A stretch of 64,000 nt of DNA from Oligoflexus tunisiensis (GTDB lineage Bacteria > Bdellovibrionota_B > Oligoflexia > Oligoflexales > Oligoflexaceae), in assembly GCF_001748245.1 (NCBI RefSeq), contig NZ_BDFO01000001.1, positions 4,665,471 through 4,729,470 of the forward strand. Reading direction: 5' to 3'. This document shows positions 1 through 6,371 of the stretch, piece after piece. The translations under genes were made by a program, and so were the position numbers. The stretch's first letter is position 1, and each line of letters starts with the position of its first letter. Below the pieces are notes generated by a model. The model was not told the origin of the DNA. It did not search any database and saw only the letters and a program-made list of their open reading frames with translations.

Positions 1-202
1 GGACAGAAATAATACCAACCTCATCCTCAAGGCACCCCTTTGGCAAAATGCTCCTTAGGTGCACCATGAGACTACAAGAAATAACCTGGCCTTCCTAGGG
101 AAAGAAACGATCCCAAGCAACCGCCGACGGCGGACACTTCAACGTCACCCATGACCATTTCATCATGGACGGGAAGACCAGTCGCTTGACTGTAGCGTTC
201 GA
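1..202. other. Left edge, no complete gene
   Basis: No supported gene. The + strand is open from 99 to a TAA at 204-206, and the last codons read like a protein tail (HFNVTHDHFIMDGKTSR), but a TAG at 96-98 closes the frame upstream and no start or ribosome binding site is visible. It could be a decayed 3' end or chance. It meets the 3' end of the CBS gene head-on. Confidence 0.3.
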
Positions 203-640
203 TTAAAAGGCTGCATGCTGAGCCGATGGTTCCGCACAACTCCGCGCCACAGTCGCAGTCAGATGTTCATCATTTGATTTTCGGGATAAATCACCCATGG
301 AGACGAACCCAACCAGGCGTTTGTCGCGATTCAGGACCACCAGGCGCCTGATCTGCTGATCTTTCATGGATTCCGCAGCTTCGCTGATATCCTGATCATC
401 AAAGACATAACAAATTTTTTCTGTCATGGCTTCTCGAGCTGTAGTTTTGGCGGGATCCTTGCCCTTGGCCAACGCTCGAACCACAATATCACGGTCCGTT
501 AACATACCATGTATCTTCTGGCCATCGGTGACGGGTAGCGAACCAATGTCGTGCTCACTCATCTTCTTCGCTGCTTCAGTCAAGGGGGTATCGAGTCGAA
601 TGGAATCGACGTCGCGGCTCATAATATCGGCGATTTTCAT
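203..640 (-). CDS. Tandem CBS-domain protein
   Basis: A 145-residue soluble protein made almost entirely of two CBS domains (about residues 5-60 and 70-122), seen in the paired segments SLPVTDGQKIHGMLTDRDIV and RRLVVLNRDKRLVGFVSMGD. CBS pairs form a Bateman module that binds adenine nucleotides and regulates a partner; small stand-alone versions often act as energy or stress sensors. No partner domain is fused, and the last 20 residues are non-conserved tail. The start is supported by AGGAG seven bases upstream and by a promoter-like pair at 666-694. It is divergent from the pilin operon with a 176-base gap. Family assignment is firm; ligand and partner are unknown. Confidence 0.9.
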   Translation of the reverse strand: MKIADIMSRDVDSIRLDTPLTEAAKKMSEHDIGSLPVTDGQKIHGMLTDRDIVVRALAKGKDPAKTTAREAMTEKICYVFDDQDISEAAESMKDQQIRRLVVLNRDKRLVGFVSMGDLSRKSNDEHLTATVARSCAEPSAQHAAF

Positions 641-665
641 GATTCATCTCCTGTAAGGCGTTTTC

Positions 666-694
666 ATTATCGTGCCTTGAGGCTGCCGTGAAAA
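666..694 (-). promoter_or_regulatory. Candidate sigma70 promoter for the CBS gene
   Basis: On the minus strand TTTTCA (694-689) is followed after 17 bases by GATAAT (671-666), which would start transcription near 659, about 20 bases before the CBS start codon. Four of six bases match the -35 consensus and five of six the -10. Prediction by eye only. Confidence 0.4.
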
Positions 695-748
695 GTTTCC
701 CGGCTTTTTCCATGATGCAATGCGCTTGCCAAACTCAATGAAGGACAG

Positions 749-761
749 CCTGTTAAACAGG
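749..761. promoter_or_regulatory. 13-base inverted repeat upstream of the pilin operon
   Basis: CCTGTT-A-AACAGG is a perfect inverted repeat with six-base arms around one base, 55 bases before the first pilin start. A partial -35 (TTGCCA, 726-731) lies just upstream, so it would sit at or near the -10 region. It could be an operator; chance is possible. Confidence 0.25.
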
Positions 762-816
762 GATTCCCGCTTCAGTTTCCCTGCATCCATACCGAAAAGG
801 CAGGTAGAGGTCACTC

Positions 817-1545
817 ATGAAGCGAAACTACACAGAAGCCTTCTCACTCCTGGAGTGCATCGTTGCGCTCGGCCTGGGGCTGGTCTTATTACTTTTCGTA
901 AAAAGCTCCCTCTTTTCGGCTCTGAGTTTGCAGAGTTTTACGAAGGATAGGAGCGTGTGGCAAATGCTGGAGGACGATCTGCGTCGGAGCTTCCTGGATG
1001 ACGCCGCCTTCGCCCTTGCGAAAACCCAAAATCCTATGCTCTTGACCTGCGTGACCCAGGATGAGACCAACTGTCCTGCAGGACCCAAGCCCATTAAGCT
1101 GTTCCTGGCCAAGGATCTTCCCACGACCGGTGGATTTTCAGCACTCAGGTCGCCTTGTAGCGGAAATGGTTGTCCGGTAAGGATTGAAGCCGTATTCACC
1201 GGAGTTTGCCGCCAGCCAGGGCCTTGTGATATGGCGGGTACCATCGTGGTCGATTACAGAATACTGGTCGACGATGCCCTTTATCGCCAGGGGAGCCTGC
1301 AGCGGAATAATCTGGAGCGCGAGGGCAGCGATGATTCCCTCAACTGTGAGGCCGATGCATCGGGAGAGGTTGGATTTGCCGCAAGCGTCAGCCCCACGGG
1401 TGTGGACTGCATCAAGGCTCCCGCGCTGAACCGTTCGGTAACGGGCATACTGCCCGGCGACTGCATTCTGGGTAAGGAAGTTCTGGTTGGGTTCGCGGCG
1501 GGTGGTCAACCCATCTGTTCGCCCATCAGGAAAGGTGGCCTATGA
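817..1545 (+). CDS. Pseudopilin-like protein with N-terminal prepilin signal
   Basis: A 242-residue protein beginning with a type III (prepilin) signal: short basic leader, then AFSLLE and a hydrophobic helix to about residue 32. Cleavage by prepilin peptidase would fall after Ala8, where Gly is usual, leaving Phe1 and the assembly Glu5. The rest should be periplasmic and is cysteine-rich. Near the C-terminus two related Cys-bounded segments occur, ending VSPTGVDC and FAAGGQPICSP, each with glycines ahead of the second cysteine; the same module recurs in the next two genes. GAGGT upstream supports the start. The stop overlaps the next start (ATGA), so the pair is translationally coupled. Probably a minor pilin or type II-secretion-like pseudopilin; no sub-family recognised. 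Confidence 0.75.
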   Translation: MKRNYTEAFSLLECIVALGLGLVLLLFVKSSLFSALSLQSFTKDRSVWQMLEDDLRRSFLDDAAFALAKTQNPMLLTCVTQDETNCPAGPKPIKLFLAKDLPTTGGFSALRSPCSGNGCPVRIEAVFTGVCRQPGPCDMAGTIVVDYRILVDDALYRQGSLQRNNLEREGSDDSLNCEADASGEVGFAASVSPTGVDCIKAPALNRSVTGILPGDCILGKEVLVGFAAGGQPICSPIRKGGL

Positions 1546-2342
1546 AACACGTATCGCGGTCCGCATGGGCCGGACAATCGGGAGCCACCCTGCTTGAAGT
1601 CTGCATCGCATCGGCGATTCTTGCGGCTGTCATCGCCGCTGTTACGGTTCAGGTGCAGAGCGTTAAGAAGAGCTTCCAAGCGACATCGCGACTCATGGCT
1701 TTGGATGCTTTTGAGGCAAGCCTGGGGAACTTCCTGAGTGATAAGCATATCATCGAGCATTCCATTCAGATGGCAGGTTCCAGTGCCCTGAAAGGCTGCA
1801 TTCTGAATGCGACCCATTGCAGTCCATCCATGGCGCAAACGATGGCGCTCTATCGGGAAGGACAGAAGGAGCCGTTCACAGGCCGAAGCGTATTCTACGA
1901 TTACAATGGGCAGCTCTGCAAAGGCCGCTGTCCGGGATATTTTGTTGAAACCCGCGTGACCCCACGTTGTATAAGCGCGGGCACCTGCACGGGCCCTGAT
2001 TATGTCCTCGTGGAGGCCAATATTCATGAGACCGGCAGCAAAAAACCCATTCGAAAGATCGCGCAGGAGGTGGAGCGCTTTCGTGATGGTTTGTTCCCCG
2101 GGCTGCAGTTGCAATGCCCAGGAGGCAACAGTGTCCTGCGTGGTATTGGAATCAGGGGCGAACCCTTATGCGTGCCGCGCTCTGACATCGTATTCCTGGA
2201 TGGGAACAAAGCCACGCTTCCCCAGACTTTGCAGGTCGCGCCTCTGGATTGCCAGGGCTTGAATCAAAAGATCAGCGATCAATTCTTTATCAGCGGGCTT
2301 AACGCAGCGGGACAGCTGAGTTGCAGCCCGCGTTTCTGGTGA
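1542..2342 (+). CDS. Second pseudopilin-like protein
   Basis: A 266-residue protein with a prepilin signal at residues 10-35: leader ending in Gly14, then ATLLEVCIASAILAAVIAA. Cleavage after Gly14 would give mature Ala1 and a correct Glu5. The periplasmic part carries about ten cysteines and ends with two copies of the module shared by this operon, QCPGGNSVLRGIGIRGEPLC and a second ending LNAAGQLSCSP. AAAGGTGG lies just before the start, which overlaps the previous stop by four bases; the following gene begins 13 bases downstream. The context predicts a minor pilin assembled with its neighbours into a pilus tip or a type II-secretion-like pseudopilus. No assembly ATPase, prepilin peptidase or secretin is in the window. 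Confidence 0.75.
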   Translation: MKHVSRSAWAGQSGATLLEVCIASAILAAVIAAVTVQVQSVKKSFQATSRLMALDAFEASLGNFLSDKHIIEHSIQMAGSSALKGCILNATHCSPSMAQTMALYREGQKEPFTGRSVFYDYNGQLCKGRCPGYFVETRVTPRCISAGTCTGPDYVLVEANIHETGSKKPIRKIAQEVERFRDGLFPGLQLQCPGGNSVLRGIGIRGEPLCVPRSDIVFLDGNKATLPQTLQVAPLDCQGLNQKISDQFFISGLNAAGQLSCSPRFW

Positions 2343-2355
2343 AAGGGAACAAAGC

Positions 2356-3594
2356 ATGCAGGAACTCGATCCTCGTTCCCAGGCCGGTTTTTCCTTGCTG
2401 TCCACCTTGATCATGGCCGGCGTGCTCGGTGTCGTAACAAGCGGCATCTACCAGCTCATGAATTATCGCATGGATCTTCTCAAGACCACCCGGATGCATC
2501 AGAGGATGGATCTTTTTGAATCCAAATTGAAGAATACCGCCCGTTCCCTGGGTGCCATGAACGTGAGTGCTCAGCGCAATGCTGGGAGTCGCCTGGCCCT
2601 CTGTCTGAACACGGGCAACTGTCAGGCCAACGGCATCCGGGAGCGGCTTGTTCTTTATGATGCGCGAGGACAAAGGGTGAGCGGGCTTTTTGATCTCAAC
2701 GGCAGGGCCTGCGGGGATAACTGTCCTATCGAAGTGCAGACTGAAGTGGAGATTTTCTGCAATGAAGGGACCAGCAGCTGCCCGCAACCCAGCGAGATCA
2801 AAACGTACTATGAGATTCGGCGAGCCAACGCCAACTATTTCAAAGGCCGTGATTTTCCGCCTGTGCTGGGAACAGCCAGCCTTGCCACATTCGTCTGCCC
2901 GGATGGTGAATATATTCGTGGCATCACCCTGGAAGGAAGAATGCTCTGCGGCCCGGCAGAACTCTCGCCGCTTGATGTCGCCTGCAAGGCGGGCACTGCT
3001 GCGGTCGGAGTTGACAGCAAAGGTTTCCTGAAATGTGTTGAGATTGTGGATTACTGTCAGGTGCCGATTGCATTCTCGCTGGTCCTGGATACGTCAAGCT
3101 CCATGAAAAAGAACGATAAGGTCACCATAGCCAAGCAAGCCTTGAATAACTTTATCGGGTTTCTGGATGCCAAGCGGGATCGTGGCGCCTTCGTGAGTTT
3201 TAATAAGGGCGCCACTCTCCGGACGGGGTTGACAGGAAATTATCAAAATATCAAAACAGCCATCGACGGTGAACAGGCCAAGCTCGGCACCAATATGGGA
3301 GCAGGTCTCCAGATTGGGGCTCAAGCCCTGGAGAACGCCCAAGCCTCCGAAAAGAAGCTGATGATTTTCGTCAGCGACGGCCGGAATACCAGGGGCCAGG
3401 ATCCTGTCCGGGAAGCCGCCAAAATCAAAGAGCAGGGTGTCCGCATCTTCACAGTTGGCTTCTCGGAAAAAGCGGATCGCGAGACGCTGCGAAGGGTGGC
3501 TTCCTCGCCAGCCGATTACTATGATGCCACGCAATTGAATCAACTCAAGGGCGCTTTGGAACAAATTGTCAGCCTGACCTGTCGCAAACCCTAG
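2356..3594 (+). CDS. Pseudopilin fused to a von Willebrand factor A domain
   Basis: A 412-residue protein: prepilin signal (Gly11 then FSLLSTLIMAG, helix to about 32), a pilin-like region (35-175), two Cys/Gly modules (VCPDGEYIRGITLEGRMLC near 180-198 and ACKAGTAAVGVDSKGFLKC near 209-227), and a C-terminal VWA domain from about 236. The VWA metal-ion site is intact: Asp245, Ser247 and Ser249 in LVLDTSSSM, a later GTNMGAG threonine and an FVSDGRNT aspartate. VWA domains bind proteins or matrix through a divalent metal. Mature position 5 is Ser, not Glu; loss of Glu5 marks tip pseudopilins such as GspK in type II secretion, so this may be the tip adhesin or initiator. Last gene of the three-gene operon. 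Domain calls are firm; tip location is inference. Confidence 0.82.
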   Translation: MQELDPRSQAGFSLLSTLIMAGVLGVVTSGIYQLMNYRMDLLKTTRMHQRMDLFESKLKNTARSLGAMNVSAQRNAGSRLALCLNTGNCQANGIRERLVLYDARGQRVSGLFDLNGRACGDNCPIEVQTEVEIFCNEGTSSCPQPSEIKTYYEIRRANANYFKGRDFPPVLGTASLATFVCPDGEYIRGITLEGRMLCGPAELSPLDVACKAGTAAVGVDSKGFLKCVEIVDYCQVPIAFSLVLDTSSSMKKNDKVTIAKQALNNFIGFLDAKRDRGAFVSFNKGATLRTGLTGNYQNIKTAIDGEQAKLGTNMGAGLQIGAQALENAQASEKKLMIFVSDGRNTRGQDPVREAAKIKEQGVRIFTVGFSEKADRETLRRVASSPADYYDATQLNQLKGALEQIVSLTCRKP

Positions 3595-3641
3595 CGATTT
3601 CCAAAAGGCCTATGAAACCTCGCTGAGTTGGACCGGGAGAA

Positions 3642-3650
3642 TGCTATAAT
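3642..3650 (+). promoter_or_regulatory. Extended -10 promoter element
   Basis: TGCTATAAT is a perfect -10 hexamer with the TGn extension, 27 bases before the start codon of the following gene. TTGGAC lies too close (11 bases) to serve as a -35, so this would be an extended -10 promoter. It makes the downstream gene a separate unit from the pilin operon. Confidence 0.55.
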
Positions 3651-3676
3651 GCGGAAAGGCAGCGAGGAGTTTCATC

Positions 3677-4465
3677 ATGCGAATCGTTCTTGGTTTTTGT
3701 TGCAGTCTTTTCCTGGCAGCACCTATGGCTCAGGCGGGCTGTGACGCCTATAGGGAATATGTGACCACTTATAATTATCTTTTGGACAAGAAGACCATTG
3801 CCTTCACCAAGGACCAGGCTTCGCGCACGGCCATGACAGTCGCCGAAGGTTGCGACGGGGGCGCCGCTCGCTTTATTCGGGTCTTTGATCTTCTCGTCAA
3901 TGCCCGCCTGACCCTCCATGATGCCATGACCGTTGCCCTGGAGATCGCCCGGACTGGGGATGACAGCGCCGAAAATTTTGTCGAGGTTTTCAAGGCTGCC
4001 TTTCTCGAAAAGTATCTTGACCTATCCTTGCATCAGGCACTGGATCTGGCCCGTTCCTTAAGTGGCAAGGGCCCCTGGATTCGGAAGGACTATGTGAAAC
4101 TGGTCGATTTCTGTTTGGGGAAGACAGGCCTTGCCTTGCCCAAACCGGAATGTGCAACCCTGGCCCGCGATATTGCACTGATGGGAGAAGAGGAGCCAAC
4201 ACGATCGGTGGCGGAACGATTTGTGGAACTGTTCGAATTTCTGCGAAGCCACAAGGATGGTCCGCAGCTCGCCACCGGCGATGCCCTTGCGGTGACCAAA
4301 GAGCTGATCGCGATCAGTCCCGAAGCGGGACGCAATTTCATCCCGGGTTACAAGTTTGCTCGCGATAAAAATAATCTGGGTTTGGATCGAGCCCAGGCAG
4401 TTGGTTTTGCCCGCCAGCTCGCAGCCCTGACCAAGCCGCAGGATTCAGCTTCAGAAGCGCAGTGA
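3677..4465 (+). CDS. Exported helical protein of unknown function
   Basis: A 262-residue protein with a Sec signal peptide (MRIVLGFCCSLFLAAPMAQA, cleavage expected after Ala20). The mature part is predicted mostly helical, with repeated segments of the type ALDLARSLSG, TLARDIALMG and AVTKELIAIS, which suggests an alpha-solenoid-like repeat with a period of roughly 35-40 residues. I recognise no family. GAGGAG seven bases upstream and the extended -10 at 3642-3650 support the start. Its last 15 bases overlap the 3' end of the convergent gene at 4451. Confidence 0.7.
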   Translation: MRIVLGFCCSLFLAAPMAQAGCDAYREYVTTYNYLLDKKTIAFTKDQASRTAMTVAEGCDGGAARFIRVFDLLVNARLTLHDAMTVALEIARTGDDSAENFVEVFKAAFLEKYLDLSLHQALDLARSLSGKGPWIRKDYVKLVDFCLGKTGLALPKPECATLARDIALMGEEEPTRSVAERFVELFEFLRSHKDGPQLATGDALAVTKELIAISPEAGRNFIPGYKFARDKNNLGLDRAQAVGFARQLAALTKPQDSASEAQ

Positions 4466-5227
4466 AAGGGAGACTCCCGGCGTCCAGCTCGGGGCCTTGT
4501 TGGTGGCAAGAGCCCGGGGTCCCCGCTGGAATTTCTCCGAGCTTTCCTCAGGCAAGAGGGTGAGCTGAGCCACCGGCCCGTAAATTTTCTTTTTGTATTC
4601 CTGATGCTGATCGTAGTTGCTGATCCAGGGATGATCAAAGACCAAAGGCAAAAACGCGGTAACAGCCGCCACACCTGCCAGGGCTTTGACCTTTTCATTC
4701 TCCTCCGGCAGGGACGTGATGGCAATCGCTCCGGCGAAATTGGTGAACGCGGATATATATTGGACGCGACGCATAAGATAGGCCGGAAAATAAAGAGCTT
4801 CCTCGGCCCGTCTCTCCCTGGCAAGCGCCTGTTCCTGAGTCTTTTCACTCACACCGCCCAACTCCTGCAGGCCGCTGCGATAAGGCGTATACATCGCACT
4901 CATTCCCACGGTGCTGATCAACCAGCCCAGACCCAGGCCCGTGGCTATCGCACCGGCTTCCTTGCTTTGTCCTTCCTTCATGCTCATGGCACTGGCCCCG
5001 GCCATCATTGTGAAAAATGCCGGAACCTGCAGAACCAAATGCGTCTGATAACGCGATTTGTTTTCCTGATGGGCCAGTGTGATGAGCCTTTGACTGGCTT
5101 TGGGCACCACCAGCAACTCCGGATACTGATAGCCTTCCTTGGGAGCCGGGCTTTGGGCGAGAAGAGGATGGACGGAGCAGACAAGCAGCATCAAAAGAGG
5201 GAAAATTCCAGTTTTTGTATTTTTCAT
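4451..5227 (-). CDS. Putative inner-membrane protein of unknown function
   Basis: A 258-residue protein beginning with a signal peptide or anchor (MKNTKTGIFPLLMLLVCSVH, then PLLAQS). Several hydrophobic stretches follow, including LVLQVPAFFTMMAGASAMSM, AIATGLGLGWLISTVGMSAM and ALAGVAAVTAFLPLVFDHPW, so it may be an integral membrane protein with three or four spans or a lipid-associated exported protein. A charged heptad-like stretch near residues 125-140 could be coiled coil. No family recognised. GGGGAG seven bases upstream supports the start. It overlaps its convergent neighbour by 15 bases and is divergent from the FecR gene with a 104-base gap. Confidence 0.65.
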   Translation of the reverse strand: MKNTKTGIFPLLMLLVCSVHPLLAQSPAPKEGYQYPELLVVPKASQRLITLAHQENKSRYQTHLVLQVPAFFTMMAGASAMSMKEGQSKEAGAIATGLGLGWLISTVGMSAMYTPYRSGLQELGGVSEKTQEQALARERRAEEALYFPAYLMRRVQYISAFTNFAGAIAITSLPEENEKVKALAGVAAVTAFLPLVFDHPWISNYDQHQEYKKKIYGPVAQLTLLPEESSEKFQRGPRALATNKAPSWTPGVSLSLRF

Positions 5228-5259
5228 GCATGCTCCCCTTGCTGTTTGACCCGCTCACG

Positions 5260-5276
5260 AAGTAGCATTTCTACTT
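5260..5276. promoter_or_regulatory. Inverted repeat between divergent genes
   Basis: AAGTAG-cattt-CTACTT is a perfect six-base-arm inverted repeat in the short divergent gap, 56 bases before the FecR-domain gene. It could be an operator serving either gene or a small leader hairpin. No strong promoter hexamers accompany it. Confidence 0.25.
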
Positions 5277-5331
5277 GTTACTAGATTAGGTTGTCCAAAG
5301 TCCAAGATCAATGTTCTTTACCGGAGCACGC

Positions 5332-6366
5332 ATGAAGACTTGTCAAAAACTCGTTCTCCTGGCCGCTTTCTTCAATTTCCCGATCTGGGCCGCGGACAAC
5401 CAGCACACGGCAAAGATCACTCGATTTTTTGGTAAAGCTGAAATTCTCTCCGAGCCTGCGGAAAAAAAGACCGGCAAACCCCCGCATGTGCTCTTCGAAG
5501 GTCATTACTATCACGTGGAGCCGGCGAAGGTCGGCGCTGAAGTCAAGCTGGGAAGCGTGATCCAAACCAAGGAAAAAACCATGGTCCGGCTGGTCTATCC
5601 CAACGGCGACCAGATCATGATCTCGCCCTCCTCGTCCTATAAGGTCACTCTTGAAACGAAGGACGGTCACGAGAAGCCGGTCTCTGAACTTATTTATGGA
5701 AAATTCCGCGCGGTGATATCCAAAGAAGGCCCGCGGAAGGAATCCGAAGTTCGCACCCGAACCATGGTCATGGGGATTCGCGGAACAGATTTCCACGTGT
5801 CCGCCTATTCCGAACAGGGGGGTTCCAAGGTTTCCGTTTTGCGCGGGGCCGTGGCGGTCACGCCTCAGGCGGCCAAGGCCGGGGAGCAGCCGCAAACGAT
5901 TGAAGTCAAGACCGGCTACAGCGCAGCCGTTCCGTCCGAGACCGAGGCTCCCTTGAAAGTGGCCGCTACTGACAAGTTTGATCTTAAGGCGATTCAGGAG
6001 AGCGTGAGCTTCACCAAACTGCCTCCTGCAGCGCCCGCCGATCCCCAAACGCAGAAGCAGATCGCCGCTCTGGAGGAGAAGGCGGTGGAAACCACGAAAA
6101 AGGATATCCAGACCGGCGATCCCGAGCTTTACAAACGTATTCAGGCTGCCGAAGCCAAAGGAAAGAAAATCGATAACGTCGACGTTCTGCAGGCCGTCAC
6201 CCTGGAAAAAGCCCTGGTGCGCGCCCCTGAACCCACCAGGGAGAAAATCGAGGCTTTGTCCAAAGCCGGGCTCATTCAAAAACCCGCCGCCCCGCCTCGC
6301 AAGCCGACCAGTCAGGAACTCGATGAGCTGGAAAGTGGCATCTACGACAAATATTTCAAGCGTTAA
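5332..6366 (+). CDS. Exported FecR-domain protein
   Basis: A 344-residue protein with a Sec signal peptide (MKTCQKLVLLAAFFNFPIWA) and a FecR-type domain at about residues 55-190, seen in GAEVKLGSVIQTKEKTMVRL, a DQIMISPSSSYKV loop and TRTMVMGIRGTDFHVSAYSE. FecR domains outside the iron-sigma system occur as exported sensory or scaffolding modules. The C-terminal 140 residues are charged, helical and Pro-rich. I start it at 5332 rather than 5311 because GGAG lies five bases before and the signal peptide begins there. The next gene, a CHASE2 cyclase, starts five bases after the stop; FecR-CHASE2 cyclase pairs are a known recurrent arrangement. The two products probably meet in the periplasm, FecR handing a signal to CHASE2. 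Confidence 0.85.
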   Translation: MKTCQKLVLLAAFFNFPIWAADNQHTAKITRFFGKAEILSEPAEKKTGKPPHVLFEGHYYHVEPAKVGAEVKLGSVIQTKEKTMVRLVYPNGDQIMISPSSSYKVTLETKDGHEKPVSELIYGKFRAVISKEGPRKESEVRTRTMVMGIRGTDFHVSAYSEQGGSKVSVLRGAVAVTPQAAKAGEQPQTIEVKTGYSAAVPSETEAPLKVAATDKFDLKAIQESVSFTKLPPAAPADPQTQKQIAALEEKAVETTKKDIQTGDPELYKRIQAAEAKGKKIDNVDVLQAVTLEKALVRAPEPTREKIEALSKAGLIQKPAAPPRKPTSQELDELESGIYDKYFKR

Positions 6367-6371
6367 TCACC

